DNA of 64,000 nucleotides from Paraburkholderia sp. BL9I2N2 (GTDB lineage: Bacteria; Pseudomonadota; Gammaproteobacteria; Burkholderiales; Burkholderiaceae). The translations under genes and the position numbers were made by a program. This document shows positions 17,526 through 26,468 of this stretch, piece by piece; position 1 is the first letter of the stretch; every line of letters starts with the position of its first letter. The notes beneath the pieces were generated by a model, which saw nothing but the letters and a program-made list of their open reading frames with translations, searched no databases and was not told the origin of the DNA. The stretch spans positions 4,526,001 through 4,590,000 of the forward strand of contig NZ_SMGP01000001.1 in the NCBI RefSeq assembly GCF_004339745.1, read 5' to 3'.

Positions 17526-19183
17526 ATGCAATACGACTACATCATCGTCGGTGCAGGCTCGGGTGGTTGCGCGCTGGCGAGTCGTCTCGCGGATAACTGC
17601 CCGGACGCGACGATCGCCCTGATCGAAGCCGGCCCGCACACGGACCGCAATCTGTTCGTCAACATGCCGGTCGGCGTGGCGGCCGTGGTGCCGCACAAAC
17701 TCAAGACCAACTACGGTTATCTGACCACGCCGCAGCCGGGGCTCGGCGGACGGCAAGGGTATCAGCCGCGCGGGCGCGGCTTCGGCGGATCGAGCGCGAT
17801 CAACGCGATGATCTATACGCGCGGTCATCCGCTCGATTACGACGAATGGGCGGCACTGGGCTGCGAAGGCTGGTCGTGGGCGGAAGTGCTGCCGTATTTC
17901 CGCCGCGCCGAAGGCAACCAGCGCGGCGCCGATGCATGGCATGGCGACAGCGGCCCGCTTACCGTCTCCGATCTGCGTTATCAGAATCCGTTTTCGCGCC
18001 GTTTCGTGCAGGCGGCTATAGAAGCCGGATACAAGCCGAACGGCGACTTCAATGGCGCGGATCAGGAAGGGATCGGCTTCTACCAGGTGACGCAGCGCGA
18101 CGGACGCCGCTGCAGTGTGGCGCGCGCCTATATCTACGACCGCGAGCGTCCCAACCTGCACACGATTGCCGACGCGACGGTGCTGCGCGTGGCCTTCAAC
18201 GGCAAGCGCGCGAGCGGCGTGGAGATCGTGCGCGGCGGCCGCACGCAAACGCTCGAAGCACGCGCGGAGGTGGTGCTCGCCGCGGGCGCGTTCAATTCGC
18301 CGCAGCTGCTGATGTGTTCGGGTATCGGACCGGCGGCGCATCTGCAATCGCTCGGCATTGCCGTGCTGCACGACGCGCCGGAGGTGGGCCAGAACCTGAT
18401 CGACCACATAGATTTCACCATCAACAAACAGGTTTCGTCGATCGAACCGACCGGGTTTTCGATTCGCGGCATCGCGCGGATGCTGCCGCAGTTCGTCACG
18501 TTCATGCGCCACGGGCGCGGCATGCTGTCGAGCAATGTCGCCGAGGCGGGCGGCTTTCTAAAGAGCAATCCGACGCTCGACCGGCCGGATGTGCAACTGC
18601 ATTTCTGTGCGGCCATCGTCGACGATCACAACCGTCATATGCATTGGGGCCACGGTTATTCGCTGCACGTGTGCGTATTGCGGCCGCATAGTCGCGGTAC
18701 GGTGACGCTGGCAAACGCCGATGCGCGCACCGCGCCGGTGATCGACCCACGCTTTTTCAGCGATCCGCGCGATCTCGATCTGCTGGTGGACGGCGCGCGG
18801 ATGGCGCGGCGCATTCTCGATGCACCGTCGCTCGCGCTCCATGGCGGCAGCGAGTTGTACACCATCCCGGCCAGTCGGACACCGAGTTGCGCCGCACGAT
18901 CGCCGAGCACGCCGACACGATCTATCACCCGGTGGCGACCTGTCGGATGGGCGGCGACGCGCGCTCGGTGGTGGATCCGCAATTGCGAGTGCGAGGCGTC
19001 ACGGGGCTGCGGATCGTCGATGCCTCGGTGATGCCCACGCTGATCGGCGGCAATACCAATTCGCCGACGGTGATGATCGGTGAACGCGCGGCCGATCTGA
19101 TCGCGGCGGCACGTCGCGAGTCGCAAGCGGACCTGAAGATGGCGTCGCTCGGCAGAGCTGGCGTGGCGACGAATACCGCCTGA
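17526..19183 (+). pseudogene. GMC-family alcohol dehydrogenase (AlkJ-like), broken by a one-base frameshift
   Basis: An FAD-dependent glucose-methanol-choline oxidoreductase close to AlkJ, the quinone-linked alcohol dehydrogenase. It has an N-terminal GAGSGGCALASRL FAD loop, RGFGGSSAINAMIYTRGH and SAF/NGDFNGADQEGIGFYQVT segments. ATG 17526 follows AGGAGGAGCGG. At about 18868-18870 (CCCGGCC) the frame is lost. The expected continuation, with YHPVATCRMG and GGNTNSPTVMIGERAADLI, lies in another frame and stops at 19183. The unshifted frame stops at 19031. One missing G would restore the protein. The catalytic His and FAD-contact region fall in the shifted part, so the gene is dead unless this is a base-calling error. 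Confidence 0.85.
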
Positions 19184-19356
19184 GCGTTCGGCGACGTTTT
19201 CATTTCCTGCTGCTAAATATGAGACAAATTGGGTGAACGTCTGCCAATTCGTCATAAATTGTGCCGTTTCGTTTATGAGATTTCCTGAAACTTATAATCG
19301 CGCCGCAAAAAGCAGCGCGTCAGGTGGCGCGTTCGGGAACTCCAGGAAGCGAAGCG

Positions 19357-21117
19357 ATGAGCATCAACGCAATTCAATTGATTCAGTCCGCCATGACGGA
19401 CGGTGTCGTACGGCAGCTAGCGGGGCGCTTCGGGCTGCCGCCGGACGCGACTCAAAAGGTGCTGGCCACCACGGCGCCGTCGCTCATCGCGGGCCTGATG
19501 CAAAAGGGCGCGACGCTTGACGGCGCGCGTTCGCTTTTCGCTACGATTCTCTCGCCGGAGGTGAACGGCCATATCGCCGAACAGTTGCCGCATCTGGTTG
19601 GCAGCACGAACGGCGTGAGCCAACTGGAAATGGCCGGGCGGCAATTGCTCGAACGGGCGCTGGACCGCCCCGTCGACGCGCTGAGCGATGAGGTCGCCTC
19701 GCAAACCGGGGTGCCGGCGCACGCCACACATGCCATGACGGGCATCGTCGGTGCAACCCTGCTTGGCTTGCTGAAGCGGCATTGTCTCGAAGGTCAGGGC
19801 AATGCCGGGCAATTGCCCACGCTGCTCGGTCATCAACTGCCGGTCATTGCGCCTTATCTGAACGACCGGTTGATGGCCACGCTCGGCCTGAGCGGCCTTG
19901 GCGCGTTTGTCGGCAACATTCTGGCGCAGTTGAAGGCCGTTTCGTCGCATATCGATCATCCGACGCCCGCGGCCAAGCCGGTGGCCGACGCGTTGTCGAA
20001 CATCCACGTGCCTGTGGACGCTGTGGTGCGCGAAGAACGCCATTCGCACACGTGGCTGTGGTGGCTGCCCGCGGTCGCTGCGGCGGTGCTGGCCTTTCTG
20101 TTTCTGCGCGGCTGCCAAAGCCAGCAGAGCGTCGGCCGCGCCGACGGACACGGCAGTTCCGAAGCGGCGGTCACCATACAGCCGGCATCGGCGCCGGTTC
20201 AGGCTTCAGTTGCCGTGCTAGCCGCCAGCGATGCGGCGGTGCTGGCGTCGGCAGCCAGCGCATCGACGCCCGCGAGTTCAGCGAGCGGCGCAAGCGACGC
20301 GCAGCAACCAGCCGCCGCACCCGCGCCGACCCAGGACAGCCAGCTCAGTTTCACCGTCGACGCCGCCGGCAAACCGACGCTCACGGCCACCGTCGGCAGC
20401 GAAGCCGAAAAGACCCAATTCATGGATGAGTTGACCAAGCGCCTCGGTCAATACAATTTCGTCCCGAACATCACGGTCGATCCGGCCACGAAGCCGGCCG
20501 ACTGGCTGGTCCATTTCGACGGCCTGTTGCCGCTGCTGTCGCTGCCCGGCGCGGAAGTGAAAGTGATTGGCACGCAGATCGAACTGAGCGGCACCGCAGC
20601 GGACAAGAAGCTCGGCTTGCTCGACGAACTGAAGTCGCTGCTCGGCACGTCGTATCAGATCGGTTCGTTCGACGTCGCGCACGCCGTCGCCGATGCCAAC
20701 GAGAACTTCCGCGGCGCGATCAAGAGCCTGCTCACGCCGGATAGCCCGTGCGTCACAGCAGACGTGGTCAAGGTGCTGAACCTGCAGGTGATCAACTTCG
20801 CGAGCGCCAGCGCGCATGTGCCTGCTTCGGCGGTGGAAGATCTGAACCAGTCGGCGCGCGTGCTGAACGCCTGCGCGCGCAACGGCAAGACGGCGCGGCT
20901 GGAAGTGGCGGGCTATTCGGACAACGTCGGCGGCGAACAGGCGAATCTGCAATTGTCGAAGCAACGTGCGGAAGCGGTGCGCGCCTATCTCGTCAAGACG
21001 GGCGTCCCGGCTAAATCGCTGATGGCGCAAGGCTACGGTCAAGCGCGTCCGGTCGCGAGCAACGACACGGCGAGCGGTCGCTTCGCCAACCGCCGCATCG
21101 AGTTCGTTGCGCAATAG
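19357..21117 (+). CDS. DUF937-OmpA family membrane protein
   Basis: A 586-residue multidomain protein. Residues 1 to about 190 are a DUF937-like helical domain (PSLIAGLMQKGATLDGARSL, then GATLLGLLKRH). A membrane helix lies around 232-251 (WLWWLPAVAAAVLAFLFL), and an Ala/Ser/Pro linker to about 320. A middle region resembles two BON-type repeats (LTATVGSEAEKTQFMDELTK; QIELSGTAADKKLGLLDEL). Residues 466-586 are an OmpA peptidoglycan-binding domain with VAGYSDNVGGEQANLQLSKQ. The layout implies a cytoplasmic N-terminus and a periplasmic OmpA domain. ATG 19357 follows AGGAAG. Function is unknown. Confidence 0.82.
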   Translation: MSINAIQLIQSAMTDGVVRQLAGRFGLPPDATQKVLATTAPSLIAGLMQKGATLDGARSLFATILSPEVNGHIAEQLPHLVGSTNGVSQLEMAGRQLLERALDRPVDALSDEVASQTGVPAHATHAMTGIVGATLLGLLKRHCLEGQGNAGQLPTLLGHQLPVIAPYLNDRLMATLGLSGLGAFVGNILAQLKAVSSHIDHPTPAAKPVADALSNIHVPVDAVVREERHSHTWLWWLPAVAAAVLAFLFLRGCQSQQSVGRADGHGSSEAAVTIQPASAPVQASVAVLAASDAAVLASAASASTPASSASGASDAQQPAAAPAPTQDSQLSFTVDAAGKPTLTATVGSEAEKTQFMDELTKRLGQYNFVPNITVDPATKPADWLVHFDGLLPLLSLPGAEVKVIGTQIELSGTAADKKLGLLDELKSLLGTSYQIGSFDVAHAVADANENFRGAIKSLLTPDSPCVTADVVKVLNLQVINFASASAHVPASAVEDLNQSARVLNACARNGKTARLEVAGYSDNVGGEQANLQLSKQRAEAVRAYLVKTGVPAKSLMAQGYGQARPVASNDTASGRFANRRIEFVAQ

Positions 21118-21147
21118 TAAGCACGGCCAGGACCAAGCATGCGAGAC

Positions 21148-21174
21148 ATGCCGCCAGTTCACTTCGGGCGGCAT
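21148..21174. terminator. Bidirectional hairpin between convergent genes
   Basis: ATGCCGCC at 21148-21155 pairs perfectly with GGCGGCAT at 21167-21174 across an 11-base loop. It lies between the convergent ends of the OmpA-like gene and the LysR gene, where a shared terminator is expected. There is no long T-run, so its strength is uncertain. Confidence 0.5.
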
Positions 21175-21181
21175 CGTCTTG

Positions 21182-22144
21182 TCATTTGGCGGGCGGTGTC
21201 GGAAACGGCGTCGTGATGCCGGTCACGCCGATGCCCGGCCCAAGCATGAAATCGTCGCCGGCCTGACCGGGCAACGCCTCACGGGCGACCTCGAGCCACG
21301 CGCGCGCGGCGTGCGACAGATAACCATTGCGGCGCCAGCCGATTGCCATTTCCCACGGAATTTCCGGTTCCACCACCGGCCGGCAAGTGAACTGCGCGGG
21401 GTCGAGACGCCGGCAATACGGCGCCGGCAACAGCGCGATGCCGACACCGGCAAGCACCAGCGCCGCCATAAAATCCCAATGCCCACTGCGTCCGACGATG
21501 GTCGGCGCAAAGCCGGCGGTACGGCACGCGTTCAGCACGACATCATTGAGAGCGAGACTTTCGCCGTAAAATACGAACGGCTCGTTGGCGAGTTGCGCGA
21601 GCGGCACCTCGTGCAGATCGTCCCAGCTAGAGCCGTTGCGCGCGACCAGCCACAGCAACTGACGCGTCATGGGCAGCACGTCGATATTTTCCGGGTCGAC
21701 CGGTTGCAACACGCCGCCCAAGTCCAGTTCGCCGTTGATCAGCGCCGTCTCGTTGGCGCGTGAACCCTGCTCGAACAGCTTCAGTTCGATTTTCGGATAG
21801 CGCTGGCGAAACGCGGCGATGGCCGGCGTGAAGAGCGAGCCGCCCATCGGCGGAATGCCGATGGTGAGTTGACCGCGGCCGAGCGTGTCGAGATCGTTCA
21901 GTTCAGCCTGCAACTGCGCGTGCGCCGCCAGCACGTCCTGACCGCGCTGGTAGACGATCCGGCCGGCATCGGTCAGCACCATCTGGCGCCCGTCGCGCAG
22001 CAAAAGCGGGGAGCCGATTTCATCCTCCAGCGACTTGACCATCTTGCTGATGGTCGGCTGCGTGACGAACATCTGCTCGGCGGCGACGGTGAAACTTTGC
22101 TGACGCACCACTTCGACGAAATACCGCAGCGCACGTAGTTCCAC
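21182..22144 (-). CDS. LysR-family transcriptional regulator
   Basis: A 320-residue LysR regulator. The N-terminal winged helix (MELRALRYFVEVVRQQSFTV, then AEQMFVTQPTISKMVKSLED) is followed by a LysR substrate-binding domain (LGRGQLTIGIPPMGGSLFTP). It resembles the CynR/AlsR-type group, but the effector cannot be inferred. It is divergent from the glycosyltransferase gene. A perfect T-N11-A palindrome lies just upstream of its start, consistent with autoregulation. Confidence 0.9.
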   Translation of the reverse strand: MELRALRYFVEVVRQQSFTVAAEQMFVTQPTISKMVKSLEDEIGSPLLLRDGRQMVLTDAGRIVYQRGQDVLAAHAQLQAELNDLDTLGRGQLTIGIPPMGGSLFTPAIAAFRQRYPKIELKLFEQGSRANETALINGELDLGGVLQPVDPENIDVLPMTRQLLWLVARNGSSWDDLHEVPLAQLANEPFVFYGESLALNDVVLNACRTAGFAPTIVGRSGHWDFMAALVLAGVGIALLPAPYCRRLDPAQFTCRPVVEPEIPWEMAIGWRRNGYLSHAARAWLEVAREALPGQAGDDFMLGPGIGVTGITTPFPTPPAK

Positions 22145-22160
22145 GATCTCAGGCTCCAGA

Positions 22161-22175
22161 ATTCCAAATTGGAAT
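22161..22175. promoter_or_regulatory. Candidate LysR operator (T-N11-A palindrome)
   Basis: ATTCCAAATTGGAAT is a perfect seven-base inverted repeat around one central base. It contains the T-N11-A pattern that LysR proteins recognise. It lies 17 bases upstream of the divergent lysR start. Binding is inferred from position and pattern only. Confidence 0.55.
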
Positions 22176-22404
22176 GATCTCAGTGATTGTAAGTCAATAT
22201 GTTTATATTGCAGAAAGGTCGTACGGAGCGGTCGGTATGGTTGCGCGCCGGCGTCGTGGTCGACAATCGCGGTCGTTGTGTTCGGCCGAAGTCAGGCTCT
22301 GCGCCGAGGAGAAGACGTCGCACCCATTTCAAGATGGAGCGGCGCGCGAACGGCATAACATCTGTGGATCTCCACCGCCGCCCCGCCCATCGCGCCCGTT
22401 CATC

Positions 22405-23181
22405 ATGACGCCCGTTTCGATCATCATTCCCTGCTATAACGGCGCGGCGACACTCGCGCGTGCTTTGCAAAGTTGCCGGATTCAGCCTGAAGCCGCACAG
22501 ATCATCGTGGTGGACGACGGCTCGGCCGATGCCTCCGCGGACATCGTGGGCCAAATCGGCCGCGTCGACGCGCGCGTGGATCTGCTACGAATGCCTTACA
22601 ACGGCGGCGCGGCGCGAGCGCGCAACTGGGGCGCGATGCATGCGTCGCACGACCTGATCGCCTTCCTCGACGCCGACGACGAATACCTTCCCGGTGCACT
22701 CTCCGCCGCGAGTGCATTCCTCGCGCAAAACCCGAAGGACGTGTCCGTGCGGCTCGACGTCGAGTACGCGGATTTTCCGCGCGACCTCACGGCCCATCCC
22801 GACTTCGCCGCGCACGCGGCGACGCTCAGCAATACGGTGCCGAGCGGCCTGTTCATTCGCCGCGCCGTGTACCTCGCACTCGGCGGCTTTCCAATGGACG
22901 ATGCGTTTCGCCGTATAGGCGGCGAAGACGGCGCGTTGTCGTGGGCGCTGCGCGATATATTCGGCAACCCGCGGCTGAATGACGTGAAGCGCGTGCGCAT
23001 GCATTACCACGCGGGGATTCACGCCGAACGCTATTTCCGCATCGCACTCGGACTGCAGATTCCGGATCCAGCCGATGTCGCTGAAGCGTTCCGCGTTTCC
23101 AGGCAGTTCGTCGACACCGCGCGCGCAGGCATCGCGCAATTGCGCGCGGCTAACGTGATGGCGGAGACTGCCGCGTCGTAA
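22405..23181 (+). CDS. Family-2 glycosyltransferase
   Basis: A 258-residue GT-A fold protein. It opens with MTPVSIIIPCYNGAATLARA and has the nucleotide-binding VVDDGSADASADIV and the metal-binding DxD region AFLDADDEYLPGAL. PSGLFIRRAVYLALGGFP is the usual acceptor-side segment. It is expected to transfer a sugar from an NDP donor; the substrate is unknown. The frame is open back to 22174, but the extra 77 residues are not GT-like. ATG 22405 has no clear ribosome site, so the start is the least certain point. Confidence 0.8.
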   Translation: MTPVSIIIPCYNGAATLARALQSCRIQPEAAQIIVVDDGSADASADIVGQIGRVDARVDLLRMPYNGGAARARNWGAMHASHDLIAFLDADDEYLPGALSAASAFLAQNPKDVSVRLDVEYADFPRDLTAHPDFAAHAATLSNTVPSGLFIRRAVYLALGGFPMDDAFRRIGGEDGALSWALRDIFGNPRLNDVKRVRMHYHAGIHAERYFRIALGLQIPDPADVAEAFRVSRQFVDTARAGIAQLRAANVMAETAAS

Positions 23182-23263
23182 GTCACGCGGCATCCATCGC
23201 GTCGGCTTCGCGCACACACGAAACCCAAGAAAACGCGCGCGCCCCGAAGCCATCTCGATTTGC

Positions 23264-23269
23264 TACAAT
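23264..23269 (+). promoter_or_regulatory. -10 box of the ahcY transcript
   Basis: TACAAT at 23264-23269, a form common in betaproteobacterial sigma-70 promoters. It lies 12 bases before the riboswitch core, so transcription would start just before the aptamer. No good -35 is visible. Confidence 0.5.
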
Positions 23270-23280
23270 CGCCGTTCGTC

Positions 23281-23412
23281 GCCGAGGAGCGTTGCGACGG
23301 GTACCGCGAATCAGGCTATTCGCCGGCTGCCCGCCAGGCTCGGAGACTTCAATCGGAGGGCTCGGATGCGCATAGCGCTTTCCCATCCACCGCATCGAAC
23401 CGCGCTCACGTC
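23281..23412 (+). ncRNA. SAH riboswitch upstream of ahcY
   Basis: The leader carries the SAH-aptamer signature: CCGAGGAGCGTTGCGACGG at 23282-23300, then CCAGGCTCGGA at 23334-23344. A downstream AACCGCGCTCAC segment can pair with GAGCG of the first part. S-adenosylhomocysteine riboswitches of this type are known upstream of ahcY in Burkholderiales and turn the gene on when SAH accumulates. The aptamer ends about 35 bases before the ahcY start, leaving room for an expression platform next to the AAGGAGGG site. Exact boundaries are estimated. Confidence 0.85.
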
Positions 23413-23447
23413 AAATTTCTAGTCAATTTCTTAGAAAGGAGGGCGTG

Positions 23448-24869
23448 ATGAACGCCGCAGTTATCGATTCCAAAAATTCCCAGGATTTCGTTGTTGCCGA
23501 CATGTCGCTTGCCGACTGGGGCCGCAAGGAACTCAACATCGCCGAGACGGAAATGCCCGGTCTCGTGCAGACGCGCGAAGAGTACAAGGCGCAGCAGCCG
23601 CTGAAGGGCGCGCGCATCGCAGGTTCGCTGCACATGACGATTCAAACCGGCGTGCTGATCGAGACGCTGACCGCGCTCGGCGCGGACGTGCGCTGGGCAT
23701 CGTGCAATATCTTCTCGACGCAGGATCATGCGGCCGCGGCAATCGCCAAGGCCGGCACACCGGTGTTCGCGTTCAAGGGCGAATCGCTCGACGAGTACTG
23801 GGAATTCTCGCACCGCATTTTCGAATGGCCGAACGGCGAATTCGCCAACATGATCCTCGACGACGGCGGCGACGCCACGTTGCTGCTGATCCTCGGCTCG
23901 AAGGCTGAAAAAGACCGCTCGGTGATCTCGAAGCCGACCAACGAGGAAGAAGTCGCGCTGTACAAGTCGATCGAGCGTCATCTGGACGCCGACCCGACGT
24001 GGTACTCCACGCGCCTCGCACACATCCAGGGCGTGACGGAAGAAACCACGACCGGCGTGCACCGCCTGTATCAGATGGAAAAAGAAGGCCGCCTGCCGTT
24101 CCCGGCCATCAACGTCAACGACTCGGTCACCAAGTCGAAGTTCGACAACCTGTACGGCTGCCGTGAGTCGCTGGTCGACGGTATCAAGCGCGCGACCGAC
24201 GTGATGATCGCGGGCAAGATCGCCGTGGTTGCCGGATACGGCGACGTGGGCAAGGGCTGCGCGCAATCGTTGCGCGGTCTGGGCGCGACCGTGTGGGTTA
24301 CCGAAATCGATCCGATCTGCGCGCTGCAGGCGGCGATGGAAGGCTACCGTGTCGTGACGATGGAATACGCGGCGGACAAGGCCGACATCTTCGTGACGGC
24401 AACCGGCAACTACCACGTGATCGGCCACGACCACATGAAGGCGATGCGTCACAACGCGATCGTCTGCAACATCGGTCACTTCGACTCGGAAATCGACGTG
24501 GCGTCGACCCGTCAGTACGAGTGGGACAACATCAAGCCGCAAGTCGACCACATCATTTTCCCGGACGGCAAGCGCGTGATCCTGCTGGCTGAAGGCCGCC
24601 TCGTGAACCTGGGTTGCGCGACCGGTCACCCGTCGTTCGTGATGTCGAACTCGTTCACGAACCAGACGCTCGCGCAGATCGAACTGTTCACGCAAGGCAA
24701 GAAGTACGAGAACAAGGTGTACGTGTTGCCGAAGCATCTGGACGAGAAGGTCGCACGCCTGCATCTCGCGCGCATCGGCGCGAACCTGACCGTGCTGTCG
24801 GACGATCAGGCCGGCTACATCGGCGTCGACAAGAACGGTCCGTTCAAGCCGAACCACTACCGCTATTAA
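23448..24869 (+). CDS. ahcY: Adenosylhomocysteinase
   Basis: A 473-residue S-adenosylhomocysteine hydrolase, which splits SAH to adenosine and homocysteine and so relieves product inhibition of methyltransferases. The substrate segment MTIQTGVLIETLTALGADV, the NAD-binding AVVAGYGDVGKGCAQSLRG and the C-terminal GPFKPNHYRY (the Lys and Tyr that reach the neighbouring NAD site) are all visible. ATG 23448 follows AAGGAGGGCGTG; the GTG just before it is an alternative. The SAH riboswitch lies directly upstream, and metF lies two genes on. Confidence 0.98.
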   Translation: MNAAVIDSKNSQDFVVADMSLADWGRKELNIAETEMPGLVQTREEYKAQQPLKGARIAGSLHMTIQTGVLIETLTALGADVRWASCNIFSTQDHAAAAIAKAGTPVFAFKGESLDEYWEFSHRIFEWPNGEFANMILDDGGDATLLLILGSKAEKDRSVISKPTNEEEVALYKSIERHLDADPTWYSTRLAHIQGVTEETTTGVHRLYQMEKEGRLPFPAINVNDSVTKSKFDNLYGCRESLVDGIKRATDVMIAGKIAVVAGYGDVGKGCAQSLRGLGATVWVTEIDPICALQAAMEGYRVVTMEYAADKADIFVTATGNYHVIGHDHMKAMRHNAIVCNIGHFDSEIDVASTRQYEWDNIKPQVDHIIFPDGKRVILLAEGRLVNLGCATGHPSFVMSNSFTNQTLAQIELFTQGKKYENKVYVLPKHLDEKVARLHLARIGANLTVLSDDQAGYIGVDKNGPFKPNHYRY

Positions 24870-24912
24870 GCGCGCCGCAGGCGGTTTGACAGCATGACAG
24901 TTTGACGACAGG

Positions 24913-24931
24913 GCGGCGCATCATGCGCCGC
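24913..24931 (+). terminator. Hairpin after ahcY
   Basis: GCGGCGCA at 24913-24920 pairs with TGCGCCGC at 24924-24931 around a three-base loop and is followed by TTTGTTC. It could partly end the ahcY transcript before the downstream membrane protein gene and metF. Confidence 0.55.
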
Positions 24932-25009
24932 TTTGTTCGCCATGCCCGCCTGCCGCTCTCTGTTGCGCGCTTTTTCCCGTTATCGGACATCCTGCCAAAG
25001 GAGCTCTAC

Positions 25010-25363
25010 ATGACCGTGCTGCTGACCTGGCTGATCAACGCGCTTGCGCTACTGATCATCACCTACCTCGTGCCGTCGATTCATATCCGCAGTTTCGGCA
25101 CCGCATTGATCGTCGCGGTGGTGCTCGGGTTGATCAACACGATCCTGCGGCCGTTGCTGATTCTGCTGACGCTGCCCGTCACGATTCTCACGCTCGGACT
25201 CTTCATTCTGGTGGTCAATGCGCTGTGCTTCTGGCTGTGCGCGTCGCTGCTGAAGGGCTTTGAAGTGTCGGGTTTCTGGTCGGCGTTCTTCGGCTCGATC
25301 CTGTACAGCATCGTTTCGTGGCTGCTGTCCGCGCTTATTTTTGGCAACCGCAGTCTCGGTTGA
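25010..25363 (+). CDS. Small four-helix membrane protein of the phage-holin-like/YvlD family
   Basis: A 117-residue protein made almost entirely of four hydrophobic helices, with the family pattern GLINTILRPLLILLTLPVTI in the middle. This matches the PF04020 family, often labelled phage holin family although it is chromosomal and not phage-linked. ATG 25010 has an AAAGGAG site. It sits between ahcY and metF, eleven bases before metF. That order is also seen in other betaproteobacteria, which hints at a link to methyl metabolism, but its function is unknown. Confidence 0.85.
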   Translation: MTVLLTWLINALALLIITYLVPSIHIRSFGTALIVAVVLGLINTILRPLLILLTLPVTILTLGLFILVVNALCFWLCASLLKGFEVSGFWSAFFGSILYSIVSWLLSALIFGNRSLG

Positions 25364-25374
25364 CCCACTGAATC

Positions 25375-26205
25375 ATGAACCCGATCGAACTTTCATTCGA
25401 ATTCTTCCCGCCTAAAACGCAGGAAGGCGTCGACAAGCTGCGCGCCACACGCGCCCAGCTCGCCACGCTCAAGCCCAAGTTCGTGTCCGTCACGTTCGGC
25501 GCCGGCGGCTCGACGCAACAGGGCACGCTCGATACCGTCGTCGATATGGCGAAGGAAGGGCTCGAAGCGGCGCCGCACGTGTCGTGCATCGGCTCGTCGA
25601 AAGAGAGCCTGCGCGCTATTCTCAACGAATACCGCGCGCATGGCATTCGCCATATCGTCGCGCTGCGCGGCGATCTGCCGTCCGGCATGGGCGAAGTCGG
25701 CGAGCTGCGCTATGCGTCGGAACTGGTGAGCTTCATCCGCGCCGAGTTCGGCGACTGGTTCTGGATCGAGGTGGCCGGCTACCCGGAATACCACCCGCAG
25801 TCGCGCTCGCCGCGTCACGATCTGGAAAACTTCGCCCGCAAGGTGAAGTCCGGCGCCAATTCGGCGATCACGCAGTACTTCTTCAACGCGGACGCGTACT
25901 TCCGTTTCGTCGACGACGCAAAAAAACTCGGCGTGGATGTGCCGATCGTGCCGGGCATCATGCCGATCACGAACTTCTCGCAACTGATGCGTTTCTCGGA
26001 GATGTGCGGCGCTGAAGTGCCGCGCTGGATCGCGCGCCGGCTGGAAAGCTTCGGCGACGATCGCGAGTCGATTCGCGCGTTCGGGCTGGATGTGGTGACC
26101 GACCTGTGCGGGCGTCTGATCGACGCCAAAGTGCCGGGTCTGCACTTCTACACGCTGAACGGCGCCGCAGCGACCAAAGCGATCTGCGAACGGTTGGGCG
26201 TTTAA
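25375..26205 (+). CDS. metF: 5,10-methylenetetrahydrofolate reductase
   Basis: A 276-residue MetF, the FAD enzyme that makes 5-methyltetrahydrofolate for methionine synthesis. LSFEFFPPKTQEGVDKL at the N-terminus, VSVTFGAGGSTQQGTLDTV, the substrate-side HIVALRGDLPSGMGE and QYFFNADAYFRFVDD are all typical. With ahcY it serves the methionine/SAM cycle. Any SAH-controlled transcript from the riboswitch may extend into it. Confidence 0.97.
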   Translation: MNPIELSFEFFPPKTQEGVDKLRATRAQLATLKPKFVSVTFGAGGSTQQGTLDTVVDMAKEGLEAAPHVSCIGSSKESLRAILNEYRAHGIRHIVALRGDLPSGMGEVGELRYASELVSFIRAEFGDWFWIEVAGYPEYHPQSRSPRHDLENFARKVKSGANSAITQYFFNADAYFRFVDDAKKLGVDVPIVPGIMPITNFSQLMRFSEMCGAEVPRWIARRLESFGDDRESIRAFGLDVVTDLCGRLIDAKVPGLHFYTLNGAAATKAICERLGV

Positions 26206-26231
26206 GCTCCTATCACGTTGTCGAGACGAAA

Positions 26232-26264
26232 CCGCGCGGCTGACGCAGCCGTGCGGTTTTTTTT
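26232..26264 (+). terminator. Rho-independent terminator after metF
   Basis: CCGCGCGGCT (26232-26241) pairs with AGCCGTGCGG (26247-26256) with one mismatch across a five-base loop. It is followed by eight T residues. It closes the ahcY-metF unit. Confidence 0.85.
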
Positions 26265-26468
26265 CGCGCCGCAAATGCCATGCGAGTGTCAGGCGAATGA
26301 AGCCGGAATGACCAATCCGACGCTGGCACAATCGTCGCAACGGCCGCTGCGCCGCAACAAACACGCCTGCCCGACCCAAGCTTGCGGCGCGTAAGCCCGC
26401 ATTGAACCCGATTTTTGTGCTGTCTATGATCAAAGCGCAGCTGACGTGGCTGCTGTGCGGAGAACGTG

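Noticed and set aside
23406..24857. 483-codon minus-strand frame opposite ahcY
   Set aside because: Shadow of a highly biased gene; ahcY is unambiguous.
25010..25363. Phage holin, evidence of a prophage
   Set aside because: The family name is misleading; the gene sits between ahcY and metF and no phage gene is present.
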